A DNA stretch of 13,416 bases from positions 1 through 13,416 of the forward strand of contig CALDTD010000063.1 of assembly GCA_937924345.1 (NCBI GenBank). Reading direction: 5' to 3'. Numbering within the stretch: position 1 is the first letter of the stretch; every line of letters begins with the position of its first letter. Below, piece by piece: positions 5,556 through 13,416 of the stretch. The position numbers and the translations under genes are program-made. The stretch is from an uncultured Flavobacteriales bacterium. Its GTDB lineage: Bacteria; Bacteroidota; Bacteroidia; Flavobacteriales_D; Parvicellaceae. Below the pieces are notes generated by a model. That model saw only the letters and a list, made by a program, of their open reading frames with translations. It did no database searches and was not told the origin of the DNA.

Positions 5556-7818
5556 TTTCTACCTTTTTAGAATTCCATTTATTAATATTCACCTTTAGGC
5601 TGGCGAAATAGGTTCTTCCCATTCCCACTACTATATTACCTGTATTAGAAGAATGAATTCCACCACTAGAAGCGGAAGCTCCTACATTTTTAACGTTAAA
5701 AATGTTTTTTGTCCCAATAGAAACGTCAATTTGTTTTTTAAACATCTTTTTAGAAATAGTTGCGTCTGCAGTATGGTAAGCATTTATAAAGTTTGTTGAT
5801 ATTTCTCCTACCTCATTCTGAATAACATTTGGCAACGCTCCTTGATATTTGTAAAATAAAGCTAGTGTTAATGCCTGTTTTTTTATTTCATACAAAAAGC
5901 TACTTCTTACCTCAGGACTATAACTAAAAGAAGGTGCATTCTCACTATTTATTGTATTTGAACGACCAATGTATGATCCTCCAATGTTTAACTTATAATG
6001 TTTGTAACCTAATTGAAAATCTACTTGTGTTCCTATTGATTGAAAAGTTCCAATATTAACATAAGTAAAAGCTGTACCATCGGTCTGGGCCAACGTAATT
6101 TGGTCTTTTATCGAATTATAAAACCCACCTAGTTCTGACTTGAAAATTAAATTATCACGTAAAACATTGTATCCCAAGTTTACATTATAGTTTGAAGAAG
6201 TTTCTGCTTTCAAATCGGTTGAACCTACAATATTATGATTAATATCTACAAAGTTAAAATACAATTCTTTAAGCGATGGGGCTCTAAAACCTCTAGCATA
6301 AGAGGCCCTTACACTATATTTATTTTTACCAAACTTTACGTTTAATGATGGTAATAATGGAGTACTATAACTTGTGTTATAGGCATAACGTATACCTGGT
6401 CTAACAATCACATTTTCTGACAAATTTATTTCTGAACTGGCAAAGGCTGCGTAATCTCCTTGTGTTTGTTTATTACCTTCAATTCTTAGCCCCTTAGCCT
6501 CCTCTATATTAATTTCGTACCCTAACTGATAATTAAACTTTGAACTATCTTTTTGACTTAAATAAGAAGCTCTTGATAAAAATTGATTAAACAAAGAAGT
6601 ATCCTGATCTCCTTTATTCTCTGTTATTTGCCTTTCTAATGTTGTTAGATCTGTAAAATAGGTATTCTTTATGCGCTGAAAGTGATTAAAAGAGGCTAAG
6701 AAATTAATGCTATTATTCTTCCCTTTTCTGTTTATGAAAAGAGCATTATCTATTCTGGAAGTAAAATAATCGTCGTCAAACGCAGTTTCTTGATAAGGCG
6801 CTCTTGGGTAACCTCTATTCCAAATTGTTTCTTGAAACAAATCTCCTTTATATTTTACCTTAGTCTTCTTAAATAATCTTCCTATTTGAATTCCTCCGAA
6901 AAACTGCTCCTTTGGTTTCCATGTTTTAAAACGAGAAGAATCTGCATTTGGAGTTGGGTTTCTAAACATTGGATCTCCATCGTTCCAGCCATCAAAATAA
7001 TTTCTACCCCCTGTAATTAATAGCTCATTATTATTCTTATTTATAGCAACTTTACCGGTAGCATTATACTTACCAGAATTCTCGTAATATGTGCTTCCAC
7101 CAACTGACACCTGACCTTTTTTTGTGGTTTTAGTGATTAAGTTAATGGCACCCGCTAACGCATTTGTACCATAATTAACAGACAAAGGACCTTTAACAAT
7201 TTCTACTCTTTCTATATTGTCTAAATTAATTTGTGATAAATCTATATTACCATTTAAACGCCCAACTACAGGTATTCCATCTATCAAAATTTTTACATTT
7301 TGGCCAGAAAGACCTTGCAAACTAACACCACTTCCTAGAATATTATCTTGCTCTATGCGAATCCCTATACTATTGCTCAGTACATCTTGCAAGTTAACCG
7401 CACCCATAGCGTCAATTTTTTTGCGGTCGATAATTTCTATTTTATGAACTGCTTTTTCTGGACTATTGGCAGAATATTGAGCAGTAACGACCACTTGATT
7501 TAGCATTACATTACTTTCTTCTAATTGAAAGCTATAAGTATTACCTCCAATAACGGAATAGTAACTTGTTTCAAAACCAATAAAGCTTAATTTCACATCA
7601 AAAATTTGGTTAATCGCGACTTCATCTTCTGTAAAAGAAACAACACCTTCTTTGTTAGTTAACTGCATTGCAACTTCTTCCCCAACTTTATTAATAACCA
7701 TAACATGAGCAGAAGGAATAGGTCTTTTTTGATTGTCTAATATATTTATTTTTGTCTGAGCAAAAGTACTACTCAACACCACAAAAAATAAAACTAAAAA
7801 AGTGATTAAAAAATTCAT
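5548..7818 (-). CDS. TonB-dependent outer-membrane receptor, HmuR-like (probable haem uptake)
   Basis: The protein has 756 residues from ATG 7818. An upstream in-frame ATG at 7866 gives 16 more residues (MTKQKALVFIFVQRFW), but a TATATTTG promoter element lies between the two, and MNFLITFLVLFFVVLSSTFAQ is a typical signal peptide. Domains: a carboxypeptidase-regulatory-like beta domain (about 22-105), a TonB-box-like NQVVVTAQ (107-114), a plug (about 120-232, with ILIDGIPV and IERVEIVKGP) and a 22-strand-type barrel to the C-terminus. FRAPSLKELYF begins at about 511 and H528 follows in DINHN. Haem receptors carry FRAP, a His and NPxL in this order; here the NPxL position reads STDL. It is the first gene of the cluster and overlaps the lipoprotein gene. 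Energised by TonB-ExbBD, it would import the ligand delivered by the HmuY-like proteins. Confidence 0.88.
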   Translation of the reverse strand: MNFLITFLVLFFVVLSSTFAQTKINILDNQKRPIPSAHVMVINKVGEEVAMQLTNKEGVVSFTEDEVAINQIFDVKLSFIGFETSYYSVIGGNTYSFQLEESNVMLNQVVVTAQYSANSPEKAVHKIEIIDRKKIDAMGAVNLQDVLSNSIGIRIEQDNILGSGVSLQGLSGQNVKILIDGIPVVGRLNGNIDLSQINLDNIERVEIVKGPLSVNYGTNALAGAINLITKTTKKGQVSVGGSTYYENSGKYNATGKVAINKNNNELLITGGRNYFDGWNDGDPMFRNPTPNADSSRFKTWKPKEQFFGGIQIGRLFKKTKVKYKGDLFQETIWNRGYPRAPYQETAFDDDYFTSRIDNALFINRKGKNNSINFLASFNHFQRIKNTYFTDLTTLERQITENKGDQDTSLFNQFLSRASYLSQKDSSKFNYQLGYEINIEEAKGLRIEGNKQTQGDYAAFASSEINLSENVIVRPGIRYAYNTSYSTPLLPSLNVKFGKNKYSVRASYARGFRAPSLKELYFNFVDINHNIVGSTDLKAETSSNYNVNLGYNVLRDNLIFKSELGGFYNSIKDQITLAQTDGTAFTYVNIGTFQSIGTQVDFQLGYKHYKLNIGGSYIGRSNTINSENAPSFSYSPEVRSSFLYEIKKQALTLALFYKYQGALPNVIQNEVGEISTNFINAYHTADATISKKMFKKQIDVSIGTKNIFNVKNVGASASSGGIHSSNTGNIVVGMGRTYFASLKVNINKWNSKKVENE

Positions 7819-7832
7819 CCAAAACCTTTGCA

Positions 7833-7840
7833 CAAATATA
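7833..7840 (-). promoter_or_regulatory. Candidate -7 element for the TonB receptor/HmuY cluster
   Basis: The minus strand reads TATATTTG, a full match to TAnnTTTG, ending 14 nt before the ATG at 7818. It lies downstream of the other possible start at 7866 and therefore decides in favour of 7818. No clear -33 TTTG. Confidence 0.45.
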
Positions 7841-7887
7841 AAAACCAGAGCTTTTTGTTTTGTCATACAGATGTAAGATTGGACTAA

Positions 7888-8040
7888 TTACCTACATTTA
7901 TTTTAAAAAAAAACACCCGTATTACTAAAGAAACACATGAGTCTTTTTACGAGCAAATAGATTCTTTAATATATAAAAAGCTCTTTATTCATCCACCAGA
8001 CCATTTTATTGATATAAAATCTTTATCAGTAAGTAACTGA
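7888..8040 (+). pseudogene. Orphan open stretch without a start codon, possible gene remnant
   Basis: Fifty codons followed by TGA (8038-8040) stay open on the plus strand in an otherwise AT-rich spacer between two minus-strand receptor genes. The inferred tail reads ...THESFYEQIDSLIYKKLF and IHPPDHFIDIKSLSVSN. The composition is protein-like (charged, mixed, few low-complexity runs after the poly-lysine), but no ATG is in frame and the 5' part runs through a nine-A tract (7905-7913), a likely frameshift point. I do not recognise the family. It could be the 3' end of a decayed gene or chance. The rest of the spacer (7841-7887 and 8041-8098) shows no gene. Confidence 0.25.
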
Positions 8041-8054
8041 ATCACTCAAAAAAA

Positions 8055-8086
8055 TTCAATTTTTCTTATTGATATTTTTAATTGAA
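8055..8086 (-). terminator. Weak AT-rich hairpin after the second TonB receptor
   Basis: In the minus transcript TTCAATT (8086-8080) can pair with AATTGAA (8061-8055) across an 18-nt loop, followed by a run of seven U (8054-8048). The stem is only 7 bp and mostly A-T, so it would be a poor terminator; the U-run and position after the stop at 8099 are the main support. Confidence 0.3.
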
Positions 8087-8098
8087 CATTTCTAACAA

Positions 8099-10465
8099 TT
8101 AAAATCTCCAGCTGAAACCTAAACTTGGTAAAATAGGTAATTGAAAAACTTTTCTGTTCGCAACAGGTTCTACATAGAAAATATTTTGTCTACTGTAAGA
8201 ATTTGTTACACTTCCAGTTATTTCTATTACGCTATTCTCTTTTAGTTCAAACCTTCTTTTTACTGCTAAATCTAAACGATGATAAGCTGAAAGCCTTCCT
8301 TCATTTAACGGTCCGTAAACAATATCTACATTGTCTGAATTTGCTGTTGTATAATCTGCTCCTATTCCACCTTGATTAAAATTGGCAAATTGGGTGTATC
8401 CTTGAATTTGTGTAAACGGCAATCCTGAACCAAAATTCCAACGGGCATTTAATTCCCAATTTTTATCTTCTCCAAACAAATAAGTACCAACTAAGTTTAT
8501 GTTATGTCTTCTATCAAATACTGGAGCATAAGTTTTTGTACCATCCCATCTGGTTACTTTTCCTAAAGAATAAACTGCCCATAAATAAAAACGATCGTCT
8601 GTATATTTTACTACTACGTCAACTCCATAAGCGTCTCCTGTTTCTATTATAAAATCTTTCTTTAATACATCTGGAAAATCATTCGGTTCATCATTGTATA
8701 TTTTATTACGATTTAAATTGCTTAACTGTGTAAACCACTTGTAATATCCTTCTACATTTAACGACCAATTTTTTGCTAAATCATACTCGCCTCCAAGAAT
8801 TGCATGTGTAGCTTTCTGCAATTTATGTGTAACTGGTTTTTCTGTACCGTCTTCCTGTATTACTTCTTCTTGTAAATTATCTGGTCCAGATAAGAAACCA
8901 TAAAATAAATTAACGATATCTCTATCAGATACAGCACTAATTAAATTTTGTGAGTACAAGCCACTCGCAAATTTTATTCTAAACTTTTCATTAGCGTTGA
9001 ATTTTATTCCTAATCTTGGTTCTGGAGATACATCTCCTAAAGAAGCATAATATTGCATTCTAAAACCAGGATTAACAACAAAACGATTTCTTACAATTTT
9101 ATAATCAATATAACCAGATAATTCTGTGGTATTATCAACCTGTTGTATTAACCTTCCTACAGAATTTCTAAAATTAAAATCTGTTTTAAACCCATTAATT
9201 TCAACTCCATACTTAATCTCGTCATCATTTTTAAAATATTTAAAATCAAAACCTAATGTAAAGTTGTTCACTTGACTATTTCTCCCTTTAGATGTATCTA
9301 CAAGATTAGTAAATGGATCTGTTTCTGCTAAAGAAATTTTATAATCAGAGATATTAAAACGGCCTTCAACCAAAACTGGAGAGGCAGCAGGAACCATTAC
9401 AAAGTTTGCTCCAGCCCCATAAGAATCCCATCTTAAATCTAACAATTCTTTCCACTTTACTTTATCACTAAAATTATAACCAAAAAAGTTTGCCTTACTT
9501 CCGTTTTCACCATTTATAGAAACTTTCCCATATAAATCGGTATAATTAAATGGTAGCCCGGCAGTATCTACATAAGAATAAAACAATTTAGAAGTTTGTT
9601 CTAAATAAGAGGTTTTTCCAGATAGGACATAAGAGATTGTTGAACCTCCTGTTTCTTTTCTTTTCTTTATAGGCCCTTCCAATGTTAGTTTAGATCCAAA
9701 AGGATTTACTGCTACTCTTCCAGTAAACTTTTGTTTATTTCCATCTTTAGTTGTTATATCCATAACCGAAGAAATTCGCCCACCATACTGTGCTCCAAAA
9801 CCACCTGTATAAATATCTGCATTACGTATAATTTCGGTATCAAAAACAGAGAAAAAGCCAATAGAGTGAAATGGATTATAAACCACCATTCCATCTAATA
9901 AAACTTTATTTTGAACTGGCGAACCACCTCTTACGTACATTTGTCCTCCTTGATCTCCTGTACTAACAACACCTGGAACTGTTTGGAAATAAGTTGCTAT
10001 ATCAGCTTCACCACCAATAGATGGAACCGCTTGAATTTCTTTTTTTGTCGCTTTAATCATCGACATTTTAACCTGCTTCTTTGCTTCTTGTCCTTCTGCA
10101 GTAACTTCTACTTCACCAAGCAATTTATCATTTTCTTCTACATAAATATTTTGAGAGGTAATCTTCCCTTTGGTAACTGAAACAGGAACTTCTTTGGTTG
10201 TATATGAAATATTGGTGACTTCTAAAACAATATTTCCTACAGGAGCACTTGCAATTTGATAAAAACCATTAACATCGGTAGGAGCTCCAATACCTGTTCC
10301 TTTTACCTTAACATTTGTAAAAATTACAGGTTCGCCAGTTGCTTTATCATAAACAAACCCTCTAACCACACCTGTTTCTTGTGCAAAACTAAAAGCAGAA
10401 CATAAAAATGTAATCATTAGAAAAGAAAACGTCTTCTGTGTACTTTGAAAAACAAAATTATTCAT
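8099..10465 (-). CDS. TonB-dependent receptor with carboxypeptidase-regulatory-like domain
   Basis: The protein has 788 residues. Signal peptide about 1-29 (ending AFSFAQ). A CarboxypepD_reg-like beta domain (about 32-113, GVVRGFVYDKATGEPV) is followed by a TonB-box-like EVEVTAEG (118-125). The plug (about 140-245) carries MYVRGGSPVQNKVLLDG, DIYTGGFGAQYGGRISSV and similar plug motifs. The barrel ends in LGFSWRF, with the terminal Phe expected for BAM-dependent insertion. No SusD-like, HmuY-like or enzyme gene adjoins it, so the substrate is unknown. It is separated from the permease gene by 88 bp and from the receptor cluster by 280 bp, and probably has its own promoter. M17 is an alternative start, but it would remove the basic part of the signal peptide. 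Confidence 0.92.
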   Translation of the reverse strand: MNNFVFQSTQKTFSFLMITFLCSAFSFAQETGVVRGFVYDKATGEPVIFTNVKVKGTGIGAPTDVNGFYQIASAPVGNIVLEVTNISYTTKEVPVSVTKGKITSQNIYVEENDKLLGEVEVTAEGQEAKKQVKMSMIKATKKEIQAVPSIGGEADIATYFQTVPGVVSTGDQGGQMYVRGGSPVQNKVLLDGMVVYNPFHSIGFFSVFDTEIIRNADIYTGGFGAQYGGRISSVMDITTKDGNKQKFTGRVAVNPFGSKLTLEGPIKKRKETGGSTISYVLSGKTSYLEQTSKLFYSYVDTAGLPFNYTDLYGKVSINGENGSKANFFGYNFSDKVKWKELLDLRWDSYGAGANFVMVPAASPVLVEGRFNISDYKISLAETDPFTNLVDTSKGRNSQVNNFTLGFDFKYFKNDDEIKYGVEINGFKTDFNFRNSVGRLIQQVDNTTELSGYIDYKIVRNRFVVNPGFRMQYYASLGDVSPEPRLGIKFNANEKFRIKFASGLYSQNLISAVSDRDIVNLFYGFLSGPDNLQEEVIQEDGTEKPVTHKLQKATHAILGGEYDLAKNWSLNVEGYYKWFTQLSNLNRNKIYNDEPNDFPDVLKKDFIIETGDAYGVDVVVKYTDDRFYLWAVYSLGKVTRWDGTKTYAPVFDRRHNINLVGTYLFGEDKNWELNARWNFGSGLPFTQIQGYTQFANFNQGGIGADYTTANSDNVDIVYGPLNEGRLSAYHRLDLAVKRRFELKENSVIEITGSVTNSYSRQNIFYVEPVANRKVFQLPILPSLGFSWRF

Positions 10466-10469
10466 CTTT

Positions 10470-10477
10470 CAAAAGTA
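10470..10477 (-). promoter_or_regulatory. Candidate -7 element for the second TonB receptor
   Basis: The minus strand reads TACTTTTG (TAnnTTTG) only 4 nt before the ATG at 10465, which would give an almost leaderless mRNA. A near-match, GATATTTG, lies slightly upstream and may be the true element. Motif match only. Confidence 0.25.
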
Positions 10478-10553
10478 CAAATATCTATTCTTGTTTTAAG
10501 AAAAAGATTAAAAAACTATTGTAAGGTTGATTAAGCTATACAAAAGGATATAA

Positions 10554-12212
10554 TTAATCGAACTTAATTGCTTTTACAGGAGTAATTTTTGTAACAATGT
10601 AAGATGGGAGTACTAATGCTAAATAGCACACAATAAAAGCTCCAATATTTACTAATAAAATAACTGAAAAAGGAAAACCCATTGGTACCACACTTACATA
10701 ATAGTTTTCTTGAGGCAAACGAATAATATGAAAATAGTTTTGTAATAAAATTACAGTAATTGCGAGCAAATTCCCATACAACACACCTTTAGAGATAAGG
10801 TATGCTCCATTATAAATAAATACTTTTCTAACACTCCAATTTGTAGTACCAAAAGCTTTTAAAACCCCAATCATTTGAGTTTTTTCTAAAATTAAAACCA
10901 TAAGCGCAGAAGTCATGTTAATTATTGCCACCAAAATCATTAAACCTATAATAATGTAAACATTCATATCTAACATAGCTAACCAGTTAAAAATCTCTTC
11001 GTTTTGCTCTACAATAGTTGTAACATTAAATTGCGGACCAACATGACTTGCAACAATGTCTGCTCCATTTCCCAATTGTTCAAACTCTTTAAATAGAACT
11101 TCAATCCCCCCACTGTAATATTTACCACTTCCGCCAGAAGTTCTAAGTGTAGTTGTAAAGTTAGTATTACCACGTATAAAATTTGTTGTCGAGTCATTCA
11201 GGTAATCTATTTTAAAAGCCGAATTTTCGTCTTCGCAATTGCAAACTAAGTCAGCTCTATTATTTACTTTGATTGTTAACCAAGCTGTATCTGCAACAGT
11301 TCTTTGCTCTTCTGGTGCTAAATAACCATTCGATTCAAAATCTGAAGCAACCAATTCTATAACACTATCTTTTAATGGACATAAGATTTTCTTAGCTTCT
11401 ACCCCAAAGCTTTCTCCGTTCCAACTGTAACGATAATTTTTATTCCCGCCAAAAACCTTCGCTTCTAGAACAATAAAACCATGCTGACAATTTTCTTGTA
11501 CTGATAAATAAGTTTCAATTCCCCATTCATTTAGCTTCCGAACATGATTAATATCAATAAAACAAAATTGCTTATCAAAATCTTCTAATCCTGTTTCATA
11601 AATTCCTGCAACTATTAGGTTTCGTTGCTTTGGACCTTCTTGTTTCACAAAAAAAGTAGAGACTTTATCGTTAATTTCTAATTGTAATTTCTGGGCAATA
11701 TATTTTGAAACTAAAATACTATCACTCGCTTCATTATTATTGTAAATAGGAATCACACCTTGTTTTAAATGTTTTTCAAAAAAACTAGTATTAAAATCAT
11801 CTCCTACTCCCTTAAACACAACCCCTTGAATATCTCTAATAGCTTCGCCATTTTCACTTTCAGAACTACTTATTTTGGCTTGCATAATTGCTGGCTTATA
11901 AGCAAATATTTGTACTCCATTTACTTCCTCTTCGAAAGAAATACCAGCTGTATCAATATTACGAATCAATAATGGGCTAGATTCAAAAGAGGTATTATTG
12001 TAAGAACTTGAGATTTGAACATGCGAACCAAAACCGACAATTTTATCTCGAACTTCTTTCTGAAAACCAGAAGCAATAGATATAGAAAGAATCATTACTG
12101 CAATACCCAAAGTAATACCTGCTATTGCCAGAAAAACAATCGGCTTAGAAACCTTTTTATTGGCTCCACCTTTTTCTAGCATTCTTTTTGCTATGTATAA
12201 TTCTGTATTCAA
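10554..12212 (-). CDS. LolC/LolE-type (FtsX/MacB-like) ABC permease with extra periplasmic domain
   Basis: The protein has 552 residues, where LolC/E proteins have about 400. TM1 is at about 25-49 (IAGITLGIAVMILSISIASG). A large periplasmic region follows (about 50-410), then the FtsX-type core with TM2 (about 414-440), TM3 (about 470-492) and TM4 (about 514-538), closing with PSYIVTKITPVKAIKFD. GVLKAFG (449-455) is the usual cytoplasmic turn contacting the ATPase. Such permeases extract lipoproteins from the inner membrane or act as MacB-like pumps; the ATPase is not in the window. The start is TTG at 12212: MNTELYIAKRML matches the conserved amphipathic N-terminus, while the first ATG (12182) would lose it. 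Residues about 235-365 look like an insertion with an Ig/PKD-like stretch and four cysteines (242, 278, 324, 326). Confidence 0.85.
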   Translation of the reverse strand: MNTELYIAKRMLEKGGANKKVSKPIVFLAIAGITLGIAVMILSISIASGFQKEVRDKIVGFGSHVQISSSYNNTSFESSPLLIRNIDTAGISFEEEVNGVQIFAYKPAIMQAKISSSESENGEAIRDIQGVVFKGVGDDFNTSFFEKHLKQGVIPIYNNNEASDSILVSKYIAQKLQLEINDKVSTFFVKQEGPKQRNLIVAGIYETGLEDFDKQFCFIDINHVRKLNEWGIETYLSVQENCQHGFIVLEAKVFGGNKNYRYSWNGESFGVEAKKILCPLKDSVIELVASDFESNGYLAPEEQRTVADTAWLTIKVNNRADLVCNCEDENSAFKIDYLNDSTTNFIRGNTNFTTTLRTSGGSGKYYSGGIEVLFKEFEQLGNGADIVASHVGPQFNVTTIVEQNEEIFNWLAMLDMNVYIIIGLMILVAIINMTSALMVLILEKTQMIGVLKAFGTTNWSVRKVFIYNGAYLISKGVLYGNLLAITVILLQNYFHIIRLPQENYYVSVVPMGFPFSVILLVNIGAFIVCYLALVLPSYIVTKITPVKAIKFD

Positions 12213-12232
12213 TCGATTTCTTTTTTGAAATT

Positions 12233-12240
12233 CAAAAATA
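12233..12240 (-). promoter_or_regulatory. Candidate -7 element for the ABC permease
   Basis: The minus strand reads TATTTTTG (TAnnTTTG), ending 20 nt before the TTG at 12212. The distance gives a short leader and fits initiation at the TTG. No clear -33 box. Confidence 0.4.
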
Positions 12241-12315
12241 GATAAAACAAGTGTATTTATGTCATTAAATTAGCTTAGGCTTAATAACCAAGAACAACAA
12301 AGTAGATTTTATCAT

Positions 12316-12323
12316 TACTTTTG
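12316..12323 (+). promoter_or_regulatory. Candidate -7 element for namZ
   Basis: TACTTTTG matches TAnnTTTG and ends 27 nt before the ATG at 12351. The divergent spacer 12213-12350 thus holds one candidate promoter for each direction and nothing else I can identify. Confidence 0.4.
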
Positions 12324-12350
12324 AATAAGATTATAATTATACAACCAATT

Positions 12351-13416
12351 ATGAACCATATTATAACATTACTTTTTCTAGGGCTTGCGTTTATAACCTT
12401 TGGCCAAATAAAAACTGGTGCAGATCAAACAGAACAATACCTTTCGTTACTAAAAGGAAAAAACATTGCTGTGGTCGCCAACCAAACCTCTACAATCAAG
12501 ACTACTCACCTAGTAGATTCATTGATCAGTTTAGGCCTAAACATTACAAAAGTTTTTGCTCCAGAACATGGCTTTAGAGGCAACGCAGATGCTGGAGAGA
12601 AAGTTACTGATGGAAAAGACAAAAAAACTGGCATTCCTATTTTATCTTTATATGGGAAGAAAAACAGAAAACCCTCTGAGGAAAGACTTGCAGGTGTTGA
12701 ACTTGTAATTTTTGACATTCAAGATGTTGGTGCTCGATTTTACACATATATAAGCACTATGCATTATGTAATGGAAGCATGTGCAGAAAATAATATTCCA
12801 TTAGTACTATTAGATCGACCTAACCCAAACGGTTTTTATGTAGATGGTCCTATTTTAGAAGCTAGTCAGAAATCTTTTATAGGAATGCATCCTGTTCCTA
12901 TAGTACATGGAATGACCATAGCAGAATATGCGCAAATGATTAATGGAGAAAAATGGCTAGCGAATGGGGTTCAATGTAAATTAGAAATTATTAAGTGTAA
13001 AAATTATTCCCATAAAGATAAATACCTATTACCTATTGCTCCTTCTCCAAATTTACCGAATATGACGAGTATTTATCTTTACCCATCGCTCTGTTTATTT
13101 GAAGGAACGAATGTAAGTATTGGTAGAGGAACAGCAACTCCTTTTCAGGTTTTTGGTTCTCCATATATAAACAAAACAAGTTTTAGTTTTACTCCAACTC
13201 CTTCTTTTGGTGCTAAACATCCCAAACATGAAGGTCAAGTTTGTAATGGTTATGACCTAACCTCTTTTGGGAATAATTTTATGCCTGATATGGGTGCGCT
13301 CTATTTACACTGGCTAATTAGTATGTATCATCAATCAAGTAACCAAGATGACTTTTTTAGAAAAGATGGTTTCTTTAATTTACTAACTGGTAATAAAACA
13401 GTAAAACAAGATATTA
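12351..13416 (+). CDS. namZ: Exo-beta-N-acetylmuramidase NamZ (DUF1343), 3' end beyond window
   Basis: The gene is cut by the right edge: 355 codons are visible and roughly 50 may be missing compared with the family's usual 400 or so. Residues 1-19 (MNHIITLLFLGLAFITFGQ) are a Sec signal, so it acts in the periplasm or outside. Family motifs in order: ANQTS (43-47), APEHGFRG (70-77) then DAGE (80-83), DIQDVGARFYTYISTM (122-137), LDRPNPNG (154-161), HGMTIAEYA (186-194), PSPNLPN (231-237) and YPS-x-x-x-FEGTN-x-S-x-GRGT (244-261). E72 in APEHG is the likely catalytic acid by family analogy. NamZ enzymes cleave terminal MurNAc from peptidoglycan fragments for cell-wall recycling. It is divergent from the permease gene; whether recycling partners follow downstream cannot be seen. 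I see no frameshift in the visible part. Confidence 0.92.
   Translation, partial: MNHIITLLFLGLAFITFGQIKTGADQTEQYLSLLKGKNIAVVANQTSTIKTTHLVDSLISLGLNITKVFAPEHGFRGNADAGEKVTDGKDKKTGIPILSLYGKKNRKPSEERLAGVELVIFDIQDVGARFYTYISTMHYVMEACAENNIPLVLLDRPNPNGFYVDGPILEASQKSFIGMHPVPIVHGMTIAEYAQMINGEKWLANGVQCKLEIIKCKNYSHKDKYLLPIAPSPNLPNMTSIYLYPSLCLFEGTNVSIGRGTATPFQVFGSPYINKTSFSFTPTPSFGAKHPKHEGQVCNGYDLTSFGNNFMPDMGALYLHWLISMYHQSSNQDDFFRKDGFFNLLTGNKTVKQDI

Noticed and set aside
7217..7447. Plus-strand open frame opposite the TonB receptor plug domain
   Set aside because: The plug and TonB-box motifs on the minus strand account for this sequence; the plus-strand product looks like antisense translation.
9911..10180. 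Plus-strand open frame opposite the second TonB receptor
   Set aside because: It is Phe/Cys/Asn-rich antisense translation of conserved plug sequence, with no family likeness.
11265..11477. Permease insertion considered as a separate gene or a fused foreign ORF
   Set aside because: The reading frame is continuous and base composition matches the flanks; it is an in-frame domain insertion, not a disrupted gene.
12506..12718. Minus-strand open frame within namZ
   Set aside because: It is antisense to well-conserved NamZ motifs (APEHG, DAGE) and has no start context of its own.
1..13416. CRISPR array, tRNA genes, insertion sequences, integrase sites
   Set aside because: I looked for regularly spaced repeats, cloverleaf arms with CCA ends, and terminal inverted repeats with a transposase and found none.

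Overview
The window looks like part of a marine-type Flavobacteriia (Bacteroidota) chromosome. The DNA is visibly AT-rich. Two proteins carry C-terminal type IX secretion (T9SS type A) sorting tails. There are two TonB-dependent receptors, tandem PKD and GEVED domains, A-rich translation starts without Shine-Dalgarno boxes, and several TAnnTTTG elements of the Bacteroidetes -7 promoter class. I see no tRNA, rRNA, CRISPR array, transposase or other mobile-element signature.

Layout. Positions 1-2466 (minus) hold two closely spaced surface-protein genes: a 764-residue PKD/GEVED protein with a T9SS tail and, 8 bp downstream, the N-terminal part of a 'SHLIGG' family protein cut by the window edge. 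ndk (2706-3128, plus) is divergent from them and ends at a bidirectional hairpin terminator. A three-gene minus-strand cluster follows (7818 down to 3218): a TonB-dependent receptor, an HmuY-like lipoprotein overlapping it by 8 nt, and, after 127 bp, an HmuY-like protein with a T9SS tail. Next comes a 280-bp intergenic region with an orphan open stretch. After it are a second TonB-dependent receptor with a carboxypeptidase-regulatory-like domain (8099-10465, minus) and a LolC/LolE-type ABC permease with an extra domain and a TTG start (10554-12212, minus). Divergent from the permease is the start of a NamZ/DUF1343 exo-muramidase gene (12351 to the right edge, plus).

The most system-like part is the receptor/HmuY/HmuY cluster. 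It reads as an uptake locus, probably for haem or a related ligand. It would have one binding protein anchored in the outer membrane and a second exported through the T9SS. The T9SS version contains no histidine at all, so it cannot use the bis-His haem ligation known for Porphyromonas HmuY. An array of four 11-bp units, three of them carrying GTGAY, lies between the two HmuY-like genes. A second notable point is the Ig/PKD-like insertion in the periplasmic part of the LolC/E-like permease. Everything else is ordinary for flavobacteria.
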